DNA of 64,000 nucleotides from contig SCUB01000019.1 in assembly GCA_004297465.1 (NCBI GenBank), positions 192,501 through 256,500 on the forward strand, written 5' to 3'. The stretch comes from Xanthobacteraceae bacterium (GTDB lineage: Bacteria > Pseudomonadota > Alphaproteobacteria > Rhizobiales > Xanthobacteraceae). The position numbers and the translations under genes are program-made. A model generated the notes under the pieces. It was not told the DNA's origin. It did no database searches and was given only the letters and a program-made list of their open reading frames with translations. This document shows positions 9,205-17,351 of this stretch, in pieces (positions within the stretch are counted from its first letter, which is position 1; every line of letters starts with the position of its first letter).

Positions 9205-9858
9205 ATGAATACAGGCGATCCGCGACCGGATTCCGAAACGCACCGGGGCATGGCGGGCGATGATGCCGTGGCGGATCGCCGCGACATCCGCGAACTCCTG
9301 GAAAACTGGGTGGTGTGGCGCGATGCGGGCGACTGGGAGCGCTTCCGCACCGTGTGGCATCCGGACGGCTGCATGATGGCGACCTGGTTTCAGGGAACCG
9401 GTGACGAATTCATCCGCGTCAGCAAGGAAGGCTGGGAGAAGGGCGTCAGCATTCTGCATTTCCTCGGTGGCACCTCGATTGACCTTGCCGGTCGTCGCGC
9501 CATTGCCCAGACCAAGATGACCATTTCGCAGCGCGGCGACGTCGACGGCGTGGCGTGCGACATCATCTGCACCGGCCGCTTCTACGATTTTCTTGAGAAG
9601 CGGGACGGGCGCTGGGGACTGGTGCTGCGTCAGCCGATCTACGAGAAAGACATCGTCCTCCCGCTGGATCCGTCCGCGAAACTGACCCTGGACAAGGACC
9701 TGCTTGAGCGGTTCCCGCCCGGCTATCGCCATCTGGCCTACATCCAGACGCGTATCGGCTACACCGTAAAACTCGATATGCCGGGCCTTAAGGGGCCCGA
9801 GGTCGAGAAGCTCTATGCCAGAGGCGCGGAATGGCTGGCGGCGGGACGCCGCGGCTGA
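9205..9858 (+). CDS. SnoaL/NTF2-like family protein
   Basis: The 217-residue protein carries an NTF2-like fold: DRRDIRELLENWVVWRDAGDWERF near residues 25-48, followed by WHPDGCMMATWFQGTGDEF and ISQRGDVDGVACDIICTGRFYDFLEKRDGRW. These match the SnoaL_4 type found in ring-hydroxylating dioxygenase small subunits, scytalone-dehydratase-like and ketosteroid-isomerase-like proteins. It is longer than usual (about 150) with an extra C-terminal tail. It is followed closely by the DoxX and flavin oxidoreductase genes, so it may act on the same unsaturated ketone or phenolic substrate; this is inference. Confidence 0.75.
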   Translation: MNTGDPRPDSETHRGMAGDDAVADRRDIRELLENWVVWRDAGDWERFRTVWHPDGCMMATWFQGTGDEFIRVSKEGWEKGVSILHFLGGTSIDLAGRRAIAQTKMTISQRGDVDGVACDIICTGRFYDFLEKRDGRWGLVLRQPIYEKDIVLPLDPSAKLTLDKDLLERFPPGYRHLAYIQTRIGYTVKLDMPGLKGPEVEKLYARGAEWLAAGRRG

Positions 9859-9903
9859 CCTGCGACTTGCGAATTTCATCGCAATTGATTTCATGAGGGG
9901 GCG

Positions 9904-10278
9904 ATGTCAAACCTGTATCAGAGCTTCAATCCGTATGACGGATTCAACATTCTTCGCATCATCTGCGGCGCGTTCTTCATCCCGCATATCTATGCGAAAT
10001 TCTTCGAGCCGGCCGCGCTCGGCTTCTTTGTGGCGGCGAAGTTCAGGCCGCCGGCGGTGTGGATGTATGTCGCTTGCGTCATCGAGGTCGTGCTGGCGGC
10101 GGGCCTGATCTTCGCGCTGTTCACCACCTATGCCGCGACGCTGGCCGCGATCCATCTTCTTGTCGCGGCGGTCGCGATCTACGGTGTCACCGACGGCAAG
10201 TGGCTGTGGAACATCGGCGGCAACGAATACACCGTGTTCTGGGCGATTTGCTGCGTCGTCGTGGCGATGCACGGGTGA
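9904..10278 (+). CDS. DoxX family membrane protein
   Basis: A 124-residue protein with four predicted membrane helices, beginning near ILRIICGAFFIPHIYAKF (residues 16-33), a DoxX/DoxD-like pattern. DoxX proteins sit in the cytoplasmic membrane and are linked to thiosulfate:quinone reduction or redox stress in some organisms, but most are functionally undefined. The start follows GAGGGGGCG. It lies between the NTF2-like protein and the old-yellow-enzyme gene, all in the same direction. Confidence 0.8.
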   Translation: MSNLYQSFNPYDGFNILRIICGAFFIPHIYAKFFEPAALGFFVAAKFRPPAVWMYVACVIEVVLAAGLIFALFTTYAATLAAIHLLVAAVAIYGVTDGKWLWNIGGNEYTVFWAICCVVVAMHG

Positions 10279-10370
10279 GCGGGGTGGCCGTCGGTTTCTG
10301 ACCTGGCCGGACGGCAATTTCCTATTACAACAAGGCGGATCTGATCCGCTAGCAACGAGGACCATCATCA

Positions 10371-11486
10371 ATGACTAGCGCGCTTTTCTCACCGATCACG
10401 ATGCGCGGGCTGACCCTCGCGAACCGCATCGTGGTGTCGCCGATGTGCCAGTACAATTCCATCGACGGTTCGGCCAATGACTGGCACCTCATGCACCTCG
10501 GCAGCTTCTCGCTCGGCGCCGCCGGCCTGGTGATGACCGAGATGACCAATGTCAGTCCAGTCGGGCGCATCACCCACAAGTGCGCCGGCATCTGGTCGGA
10601 CGCCAACGAGGCCGCGCTCAAGCGCGTGCATGATTTCTGCCGCACTTACGGCGTCGCCAAGCTCGGCGTGCAGCTCGCTCATGCCGGCCGCAAGGGTTCG
10701 ACCACGCCACCGGCGGCGGGCGGCAGGCCGCTGACCGCTGAGGAACACGCCTGGCAGACCGAAGCGCCGTCGGCGTTGGCCTACGACCCGAGCTGGCCGG
10801 TGCCGCACGCGCTGAGCAAGGACGACATCCAGCGGCTGATCGGCGAGTTCGCCGCTTCGGCGCGGCGCATCGACCGCATCGGCTTCGACGTCATCGAGTT
10901 GCACGGCGGTCACGGCTATCTGCTGCATCAGTTCCTGTCGCCGCTGTCGAACCAGCGCACCGACGACTATGGCGGCAGCTTCGCCAACCGCATCCGCTTC
11001 CCGCTCGAGGTGTTCGCCGCGGTGCGCGCGGCGTTTTCCGACGACAAGCCGGTCGGCATGCGGGTCTCGGCCACCGACTGGGTCGACGGCGGCTGGACAC
11101 TCGAGGAAACGGTGATGCTGGCGCAGGCGCTTAAAGCGGCCGGCTGCGACTATCTCGACGTCTCGAGCGGCGGCCTCGATCCGCGCCAGAAGATTCCGCT
11201 GGCGGCGAGCTATCAGGTGCCGTTCGGCGAAACCGTGCGCAAGGAAACCGGCATCAAGACCATGTCGGTCGGGTTGATCACCAGCGCCCGGCAGGCCGAG
11301 GACACCATCGCCTCGGGCCAGGCCGACTTTGTCGCGCTCGGCCGCGGCATCATGTACGACCCGCGCTGGGCCTGGCACGCCGCCGAGGAACTCGGCGCCG
11401 AGACGGCTTACGCACCGAAGATGATGGCCTGCCATCCCAAGATGCGCCCGCAGGTGTTCCCCAACCGGCAGACCGTCACGGCATAG
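10371..11486 (+). CDS. NADH:flavin oxidoreductase, old yellow enzyme family (YqjM-like)
   Basis: This 371-residue FMN enzyme has the TIM-barrel signature of OYE proteins: [12 protein letters not shown] at residues 16-27 (with the flavin-site Cys typical of the thermophilic-like YqjM class), QLAHAGRKG, the substrate-anion-binding pair His178 and His181 in [16 protein letters not shown], and [24 protein letters not shown] at the end binds the FMN phosphate. The predicted reaction is NAD(P)H-dependent reduction of activated C=C bonds. It is the last gene of a likely three-gene unit with the NTF2-like and DoxX genes. Confidence 0.92.
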   Translation: MTSALFSPITMRGLTLANRIVVSPMCQYNSIDGSANDWHLMHLGSFSLGAAGLVMTEMTNVSPVGRITHKCAGIWSDANEAALKRVHDFCRTYGVAKLGVQLAHAGRKGSTTPPAAGGRPLTAEEHAWQTEAPSALAYDPSWPVPHALSKDDIQRLIGEFAASARRIDRIGFDVIELHGGHGYLLHQFLSPLSNQRTDDYGGSFANRIRFPLEVFAAVRAAFSDDKPVGMRVSATDWVDGGWTLEETVMLAQALKAAGCDYLDVSSGGLDPRQKIPLAASYQVPFGETVRKETGIKTMSVGLITSARQAEDTIASGQADFVALGRGIMYDPRWAWHAAEELGAETAYAPKMMACHPKMRPQVFPNRQTVTA

Positions 11487-11545
11487 CCGTTCAGTCCCGA
11501 GGTCTGGTGGGTCGGATCGCGCGCGGAGCGGGTCAGGTGCCCTGC

Positions 11546-11591
11546 AAGGCATAAAAACAAATGTCCGGCGGCAGCGGCGTGTGCCGCCGGA
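11546..11591 (-). terminator. Rho-independent terminator of the truncated hemoglobin gene
   Basis: A perfect 10-base-pair stem TCCGGCGGCA / TGCCGCCGGA (11564-11591, 8-base loop) is followed, on the minus strand, by CATTTGTTTTTATG. It lies 36 bases beyond the stop of the hemoglobin gene and also separates it from the convergent flavin oxidoreductase. Confidence 0.75.
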
Positions 11592-11627
11592 ATGAGCCGC
11601 GCCGCCCCGGGCAGACCGGTTCGGCGG

Positions 11628-11993
11628 TCAGTCCACGATATCTGCCTTGGTGCTTTCGACGAAGGCGCACACCTCAGCCTTCTCAGTTGCGGGGACGCGG
11701 AAATGCACCAGCGTATCGTTCAGGTGCTGCGTGAAACGCGCCCAGTCGCTTCCGCTGATGCCCATGCCGCGATGCGAGGTCTTGTTGTCCCGCCCGGTGT
11801 AGAGCGCCGGGCCGCCGGCATTGGCGCAAAGATAGTTGATGAGAAGCTGCTTCTCCCGGGCGATGCCGTCCGTGCCCCGGTTCTGCCAGAAGCGGCCGAG
11901 TTGCGGGTCGGCGATCAGGCGGGAAAGCAGATCGTTGGCGACGGCCGAGATGGCATCGTAACCGCCGAGGCGGGCGTACAGGCTGTCCGGCAT
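11628..11993 (-). CDS. Group 1 truncated hemoglobin
   Basis: This 121-residue globin shows the 2-over-2 fold of TrHbN-type proteins: SLYARLGGYDAI at the start, FWQNRGTDG in the CD region, and the proximal heme ligand His74 in the KTSHRGMGI motif. Members bind O2 or NO and often act as NO dioxygenases or respiratory helpers. It is followed by a clear terminator and preceded, 100 bases upstream, by the end of the GAF/winged-helix regulator on the same strand. No partner reductase is adjacent. Confidence 0.92.
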   Translation of the reverse strand: MPDSLYARLGGYDAISAVANDLLSRLIADPQLGRFWQNRGTDGIAREKQLLINYLCANAGGPALYTGRDNKTSHRGMGISGSDWARFTQHLNDTLVHFRVPATEKAEVCAFVESTKADIVD

Positions 11994-12092
11994 GTCCTAC
12001 TCCTTGTCATGATGAAGAGCCGTCAGAGTAGGGCGCCGGGCCCATCCTGTTGTGATCCGGGAGTGGTTTGTGCGTGATATTTTCGTGCCGGA

Positions 12093-13040
12093 TTAATCCG
12101 GCACGACGAGCATGTAGCCCACGCCGGCCACGGTGCGGATGACAAGCTCCGGCGTCTTGTCGCGCAGACGGCGCATCAGCGAGCGCAGAGAAGATTCGCC
12201 GACGACCCGGCCGTGCCAGACGACTCGCTCGATCTCCGGGGTGCCGGCCACCCGATTGCGGTTGCGCACCAGATGATTCAGCAACGCCAGTTCCTTGCGG
12301 GTGAGGAGCACCGGGATGCCGCTGAGCATCAGCGCGTGCGGGGAATCGTGGAATTCGTAGCCGGCGCCGAGCGCCACGCCGTGCTGCGCGCCGTGGCGTC
12401 CCTCGCGGTGACGGTGCAGTTCCTGTTCGAGCTGTGAGTGCCGGAGGTTGTTGCGGTAGGCGAGGATCAGCGTGCCGCACACGCTCAGGAAAGGGCGCAG
12501 CGATTCGGCCAGGGCCTGATGGTAGCCGCCGGGCCGGTTGGCGATGCCTGCCACGCCCAGCAATTCGCCGCCGCCGTAGAACGGCATGCCCATGAACGAA
12601 TTGAGTGGCGGATGTCCCTCCGGCAGCCCGCCGCTGCGCGGATCGTTGCCGGGATGGTTGGAGATGACCAACTGCCCGGTTCGCATGACCGTCCCATAGA
12701 GCGAATCCTGCCGCGAGAACACCATGCCCTTTTTCCGGGTTTCGTCGTAGAGGCGCCGGGTTTCCGGGTTCCAGGCGATATTTGTCGTCGCGTAGCTCTT
12801 GATGTACGGGCTGCCGTCCGCCGAGTGGAATATCTCGCCGATGAATCCGTATTCGCTTTCGGTGAGCGCCAGCAGTGCATCGAGCAGGCCGCCGAACAGG
12901 CTGTAGGGGTTCGTCTCGGTGATGAACTGGGACAGGATGCCCGAAACGGATTGCAGCAGCGTGCGATCCGTGACGCGGACGCTCGCCGCGGTCGGCCTGG
13001 ACTGTTCCTGCACGATGTCATGCGATCTTCCGGCATCCAT
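12093..13040 (-). CDS. GAF domain-winged helix (OmpR/PhoB-type) one-component regulator
   Basis: The 315-residue protein has an N-terminal GAF domain (about residues 25-190), including FGGLLDALLALTESEYGFIGE and NSFMGMPFYGGGELLGVAGIANR, and a C-terminal winged-helix domain of the Trans_reg_C type (about 235-315: LTRKELALLNHLVRN, GESSLRSLMRRLRDK, IRTVAGVGYMLV). The GAF part resembles the GAF_2 sensory modules found in histidine kinases. The winged helix normally follows a receiver domain; here a small-molecule or redox sensor replaces it, so it should act without a kinase. Signal and targets are unknown. It precedes the truncated hemoglobin gene on the same strand. Confidence 0.8.
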   Translation of the reverse strand: MDAGRSHDIVQEQSRPTAASVRVTDRTLLQSVSGILSQFITETNPYSLFGGLLDALLALTESEYGFIGEIFHSADGSPYIKSYATTNIAWNPETRRLYDETRKKGMVFSRQDSLYGTVMRTGQLVISNHPGNDPRSGGLPEGHPPLNSFMGMPFYGGGELLGVAGIANRPGGYHQALAESLRPFLSVCGTLILAYRNNLRHSQLEQELHRHREGRHGAQHGVALGAGYEFHDSPHALMLSGIPVLLTRKELALLNHLVRNRNRVAGTPEIERVVWHGRVVGESSLRSLMRRLRDKTPELVIRTVAGVGYMLVVPD

Positions 13041-13119
13041 GCGGCCGATCTTAGCCCGCGCGCAAAGCGATCCTCATGAGGAATATCAAGCGAGTCGGTC
13101 GGCGGGCCGGGCGCGCGCC

Positions 13120-13800
13120 TTAGCCGGAGAAACAGGCGCGCAAGGAGCGTTCTCCGGCGGCGGAGAAGCGGATGACGCGCGAGTCGCGCGGTCGGGTCGC
13201 CCAGCCGAGTTCGAGTATCCGCCGCAACAGCATCGTGCCTGCCGTTCCCGCCAGATGATGGCGGCGCTCGCTCCAATCGAGGCAGGCGCGGCAAACTGGC
13301 CGGCGCTTGATCGAGAGATCGGCCGCATCGATCCCCAGTCCCTGGAAGCGCCGGTAGCCGGCCGTTGTGAGTTCGAGACTGCCGTCCCGCCACTGGAGTG
13401 CCCGCTGCCGAAGCAGGCTCTCGTAGATCATCACCGCTAACTCGCCGGCAAGATGGTCGTAGCAGCTCCGCGCTTTTCGCAGTGCGGGTTCGCGCGGACT
13501 CGAACGCAGGCGCAGCGCCCCGGTGCGGAAGGCAACGCCCATCAGCGCCTCAAGCAACTGCGCGACATCGGCATCGGCGAGCCGGAAGTAGCGGTGCCGG
13601 CCCTCCGCGCGAACTGCGATCAGGCCGGCTTCCACAAGCCGGGCGAGATGGGCGCTGGCCGTCTGCTTGCTCACGCCGGCGACTTCCGCCAGTTCCCTAG
13701 CCGTCAGCGCCCGGTCGGCCAGCATTGCCGTGAGCATTTCGGCGCGGGCGCGCTCGCCGATCAAGCCGGCGATGCCGACGATTTGGGGGCCGTCATTCAT
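13120..13800 (-). CDS. ArsR/SmtB-family transcriptional regulator
   Basis: The 226-residue protein has an N-terminal winged helix (about residues 12-90): GERARAEMLTAMLADRALTARELA, VSKQTASAHLARLVEAGLI and VRAEGRHRYFRLAD, the ArsR order. The C-terminal half is unusual for a simple ArsR protein and includes PVCRACLDWSERRHHLAGTAG, a Cys/His-bearing segment seen in the long ArsR subfamily next to antibiotic-biosynthesis-monooxygenase genes. It is divergent from such a gene, with a perfect inverted repeat overlapping its own start codon. That points to autorepression and control of the neighbour. Confidence 0.85.
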   Translation of the reverse strand: MNDGPQIVGIAGLIGERARAEMLTAMLADRALTARELAEVAGVSKQTASAHLARLVEAGLIAVRAEGRHRYFRLADADVAQLLEALMGVAFRTGALRLRSSPREPALRKARSCYDHLAGELAVMIYESLLRQRALQWRDGSLELTTAGYRRFQGLGIDAADLSIKRRPVCRACLDWSERRHHLAGTAGTMLLRRILELGWATRPRDSRVIRFSAAGERSLRACFSG

Positions 13801-13822
13801 GGTTCGATATTAGACGAACCAT
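13799..13822. promoter_or_regulatory. Inverted-repeat operator for the ArsR regulator
   Basis: The perfect 8-base arms ATGGTTCG and CGAACCAT are separated by 8 bases. The left arm overlaps the start codon of the ArsR gene (ATG ending at 13798-13800 on the minus strand) and the site lies 62 bases before the divergent ABM gene. Position and symmetry fit a dimeric winged-helix repressor. Confidence 0.7.
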
Positions 13823-13883
13823 TGTTGCGCTGCCAAGTGGTACCGTGGCCCCGGTCATTGTCAGACGGCGAAAGGGAGAAGGA

Positions 13884-14558
13884 ATGTTTGCGGCGATATT
13901 CGTGGTCAGGCCGGGGAACGGGCAATTCCAGAAGTATCTGGAACTCGCCAAATCATTGCGGAGCGAACTGGAAAAGATCGATGGCTTCATCGAGAACGAG
14001 CGCTTTGGCAGCAAGCGCGACGCCGGCCGCGTTCTTTCTCTGTCCGTCTGGCGCGACGAGAAAGCACTGATCCGCTGGCGCACCCTTGGGATGCATCACG
14101 AGGTTCAGAAGATAGGCCATTACGAGGTTTTCGACGACTATCACCTGCGTGTCGGCGAAATCACCAGCGATACGGCCCTGCCGCGTGGCCAGGCCTTGCC
14201 GCAACGGCGCTTCGACGAGACTGTGACCGGCCGCGCCAAGGCCGTCACGATTTGCGAGTTCCTGCCGGATGGCGGGGCTGCGCCGGCGGAGCATGAACTG
14301 GTGGATGCGCTCTGCCTGCCGGCGGCGGGAACGCAGGGGGCCGTCGACCGGGAGATGTTCGAGAGTATCTATCGTCCGGGCAAGCTGCTGTTGCTCAGCG
14401 CATGGCAGGATGCCGCCAGCGCGACACGCTGGACGTCCGTCTGCCCGGCACAGGGCCAGCTCCGCCTGCGACAGGTGCGGGTCATCCGCGACTACGGCAA
14501 ATTCGATCGCGCGGAGGCACCGCAATTTTTTCCGACAGCCGATTCGGGCGGAGAGTAA
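13884..14558 (+). CDS. Antibiotic biosynthesis monooxygenase (ABM) family protein
   Basis: The 224-residue protein appears to be a tandem of two ferredoxin-like ABM halves: residues 1-100 (FAAIFVVRPGNGQFQKYLELA, FIENERFGSKRDAGRVLSLSVWRDEKAL, MHHEVQKIGHYEVFDDYHLRVGE) and a more diverged second half ending in LLLLSAWQDAASATRW and VRVIRDYG. ABM proteins are cofactor-free monooxygenases or heme-degrading enzymes; the activity here is not known. The frame extends to 13845, but the ATG at 13884 follows AAGGGAGAAGGA and matches the domain start. It is probably controlled by the divergent ArsR gene. Confidence 0.82.
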   Translation: MFAAIFVVRPGNGQFQKYLELAKSLRSELEKIDGFIENERFGSKRDAGRVLSLSVWRDEKALIRWRTLGMHHEVQKIGHYEVFDDYHLRVGEITSDTALPRGQALPQRRFDETVTGRAKAVTICEFLPDGGAAPAEHELVDALCLPAAGTQGAVDREMFESIYRPGKLLLLSAWQDAASATRWTSVCPAQGQLRLRQVRVIRDYGKFDRAEAPQFFPTADSGGE

Positions 14559-14750
14559 TGCAATTGACGCTCTCCTCCCCAAGCCACGCGGTCCACTTTT
14601 CCAGCGGGAGCTATTGCTGCTTTTCCGCCGCAGCGGGTCTACCCGGCGGTGATTTGCTGCCGCGGAGCAGATCGCCTTCAAAAGTCCCGCCTTGTATTTG
14701 CCCGATCTGCTGCAATCAAAAAGGTATTTAAGTAGTGAATATCTTCCATC

Positions 14751-14798
14751 TTGACTCCGGTCATTCGACTTCATAGCCTCCTAACCTACCGGCCGGTA
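14751..14798 (+). promoter_or_regulatory. Promoter with TetR-type palindrome for the CoA ligase/molybdenum hydroxylase operon
   Basis: TTGACT (14751-14756) and TAGCCT (14774-14779) are spaced by 17 bases, a plausible sigma-70 promoter. The perfect 12-base palindrome TACCGGCCGGTA (14787-14798) lies at the expected transcription start, where a bound repressor would block initiation. GC-rich ACCGG/CCGGT palindromes are typical of TetR-family operators, and a TetR gene closes this operon at 21362-21955. The rest of the 14559-14841 gap shows no gene. Confidence 0.6.
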
Positions 14799-14841
14799 AG
14801 TTTTTAGCTTACATGAATTGCTGGCCGGCGAGGGGGATTGA

Positions 14842-17322
14842 ATGGACTGGTCGGCATTCGCCGTGTGGGGAGATGTTGCGCGCCACTATGCGGTTATTGC
14901 CGCCGACCGAACGGCTTTCAAGGATGCGCGCGGTACGGTGAGCTTCGGTGCCGCCAATGCGCGGATGAACCGACTCGGCAGCGCGCTCGGCGCGCTGGGG
15001 CTTACGCCGGGCGATCGTGTCGCGATGCTGGCGCGCAACCGCTCCGAATATTTCGAGGTGCTGGGCCTTGCCAAATCGGGCCTGATCGCCGTGCCGCTCA
15101 ACTGGCGGCTGTCGCCGCGCGAACTCGGTCATGTCATCGGCGACTGCCAGCCCGCCGCCATCATCGCCGAAGCGAATTTCGCGCCGGTCGTCGACGGCTT
15201 GCGCGACGCCATTCCCGACGGCGTGCATTTCATTGTGCTCGACGGCGACCGGCCGGGCTGGCTGGCCTATGAGGCGTTGCTGGCGCGCGGCATCGCGGAG
15301 GAGCGCGCGGCCGAGGTCGCTCCCGATGACGTCGCCTGCCTGATGTATTCAAGCGGAACGACCGGCGCGCCGAAGGGCGCGATGCTCACGCATCGCGGCA
15401 TTCTCGCCAATGCGCGCCTGCAGAGCGATGTCGCGCTCGGGCTTTCCGCCGGCGACAGGCTGCTCGCGGTGCTGCCGTTCTTCCATGTCGGAGGGATGTG
15501 GTATTTCGCCTTCGCCGGCTACGCGCGCGGCTGCACGACGGTGATCCTGCCGCAGTTCGAACCGCGCACCGTGCTGGCGACGCTGGGTGCCGAGGCAATC
15601 ACGGCGCTGCATCTCGTGCCAACCATGATCGACGCGCTGCTGCGCGAACCGATGCACGGCGAAGTCGATCTGTCGCGGCTGCGCTGCCTGCTCTACGCGG
15701 CCTCGCCGATGCAGCCCGAGCTGCTCAAGCGCGCGATGCGGGCATTCCCGCATTCCGGTTTCGTGCAGAGCTACGGATCGACGGAAACCGGCACCGTGAC
15801 CTATTTCCCGGCGGACGATCATCGCCGGGCGATCGGCGATGCCGCGCTCGAGCATCGGCTCAGCTCATGCGGACGGACAGGGCCGGAAACCGAGCTCGCC
15901 GTTCGGGCCTTCGATGGCCGCGATGCACCTGCCGGCGAGATCGGCGAGGTGGTGGTGAGCAGCGCGCGCATGATGAAAGGCTACTGGCGCAACGAGGCGT
16001 TGACGCTGGCCACGTGCGACGGCGGCTGGCTCCGGACCGGCGATCTCGGCTATCGCGACCGCGACGGATTCATCTATCTCGTGGACCGCAAGAACGACAT
16101 GATCGTGACCGGCGGCGAGAACGTCTACCCGAGCGAGGTCGAGGCGGAAATGCTCGCCGACGCCGACGTCGCCGAGGCAGCGGTGTTCGGCGCGCCCGAT
16201 TCCAAATGGGTGGAAATGGTGGTGGCCGCGGTCGTGCTCAGGCCAGGCGCTACGACTAGCGGCGAAGCGATCGCCGCGCGGCTGCGCCAGCGTCTTGCCG
16301 CCTACAAGTGTCCGAAGAAAATCTTCATCGTCGATCATCTGCCGCGCAACGCCGCCGGAAAGATTTTGCGCAGGTCGTTGCGCGACCGGTTCGGCGGCGC
16401 GTCCATCCAGGGAGATACCATGCCATCCGCACCGAGTAACGGAGTCGTCTTCTATCGCCGCATGCCGCGCTTCGACTACTTCAGGCCGGCGAGCATCGAG
16501 GAAGCTCTGGCCGCGATCGATCCGGACGTGCCGCTGAAGGATCAGGTCTACGCCGGCGGTACCGACCTGATGCCCAAGCTCAAGGCGCGCGACATCCGGG
16601 CGCCGAAATGCGTCATCGACCTCAAGGGTATCGAGGGGCTGGACTATGTCCGGTGGGATGACGAGACCGGCCTGCATATCGGCGCGCTCGCCACCGTCGC
16701 GATGGTCACGGCCTCGGCGGAGGTGCGCAACCGCTATGCGGCACTTCATGAAGGCGCGTCTCTGATCGCCTCCGACCAGATCCAGCATCGCGCCACCATC
16801 GTCGGCAATGTCTGCAACGCGGTGCCGTCGGCCGATTCCATACCGGCGCTGCTGGCGCATGACGGCGAGGCGATCTGCGTCAGCCGTCGCGGCGAGCGTA
16901 TCGTTGCGCTCAGGGATTTCTTTCTCGGTGCCGGCAAGGTGGCGCTGGGCGAAGCCGAGCTGGTCAGGGAAATCCGCCTGCCGCCGCCGCGGCCCGGCGA
17001 GCGCACCACCTATCTCAAGCTCGCCCCGCGCGGCCGCATGGATCTTGCGGTGGTCGGCGCGGCCGCCAGCCTCCTCATCGAAGGGGGCGTGGTGCGGACC
17101 CCGCGCATCGCGCTCGGCTCGGCGGCGCCGATCCCGCGGCGCGCGGCGGAGGCTGAAGAAGCGATCGCCGGCCGGCCGCTAACGTCGCAGACCATCGACG
17201 CCGCCGCGAAACTCGCCGCCCGGCACGCCACCGCCCGCTCCAGCCATCGCGCCTCGGCCGACTATCGCACGCTGATGCTCGAAGTGCTGGTGCGGCGCGC
17301 GCTCGCCCGGCTTGCCGCCTGA
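14842..17322 (+). CDS. Fusion: AMP-dependent acyl/aryl-CoA ligase + FAD subunit of a molybdenum hydroxylase
   Basis: One 826-codon frame encodes two complete proteins. Residues 1-520 are an adenylate-forming CoA ligase: ATP loop YSSGTTGAPKG at about 169-179, QSYGSTETG, WLRTGDLGYRD, DMIVTGGENVYPSEVE, and catalytic Lys507 in PRNAAGKILRR. Residues 527-826 are a CoxM/HcrB-type FAD subunit: DQVYAGGTDLMPKLKAR, HIGALATVAMV, HRATIVGNVCNAVPSAD and LAPRGRMDLAVVGAAA. No [4Fe-4S] insertion typical of 4-hydroxybenzoyl-CoA reductase beta subunits is seen. Met527 (ATG at 16420) is preceded by AGGGAG at ideal spacing, so the second part probably began as a separate gene. Either a true fusion is made, or internal initiation also yields the free subunit. 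The [2Fe-2S] and molybdopterin subunits follow immediately. Confidence 0.88.
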   Translation: MDWSAFAVWGDVARHYAVIAADRTAFKDARGTVSFGAANARMNRLGSALGALGLTPGDRVAMLARNRSEYFEVLGLAKSGLIAVPLNWRLSPRELGHVIGDCQPAAIIAEANFAPVVDGLRDAIPDGVHFIVLDGDRPGWLAYEALLARGIAEERAAEVAPDDVACLMYSSGTTGAPKGAMLTHRGILANARLQSDVALGLSAGDRLLAVLPFFHVGGMWYFAFAGYARGCTTVILPQFEPRTVLATLGAEAITALHLVPTMIDALLREPMHGEVDLSRLRCLLYAASPMQPELLKRAMRAFPHSGFVQSYGSTETGTVTYFPADDHRRAIGDAALEHRLSSCGRTGPETELAVRAFDGRDAPAGEIGEVVVSSARMMKGYWRNEALTLATCDGGWLRTGDLGYRDRDGFIYLVDRKNDMIVTGGENVYPSEVEAEMLADADVAEAAVFGAPDSKWVEMVVAAVVLRPGATTSGEAIAARLRQRLAAYKCPKKIFIVDHLPRNAAGKILRRSLRDRFGGASIQGDTMPSAPSNGVVFYRRMPRFDYFRPASIEEALAAIDPDVPLKDQVYAGGTDLMPKLKARDIRAPKCVIDLKGIEGLDYVRWDDETGLHIGALATVAMVTASAEVRNRYAALHEGASLIASDQIQHRATIVGNVCNAVPSADSIPALLAHDGEAICVSRRGERIVALRDFFLGAGKVALGEAELVREIRLPPPRPGERTTYLKLAPRGRMDLAVVGAAASLLIEGGVVRTPRIALGSAAPIPRRAAEAEEAIAGRPLTSQTIDAAAKLAARHATARSSHRASADYRTLMLEVLVRRALARLAA

Positions 17323-17351
17323 TGCTCACTCCACCCGCGGAGACCTCCGTC

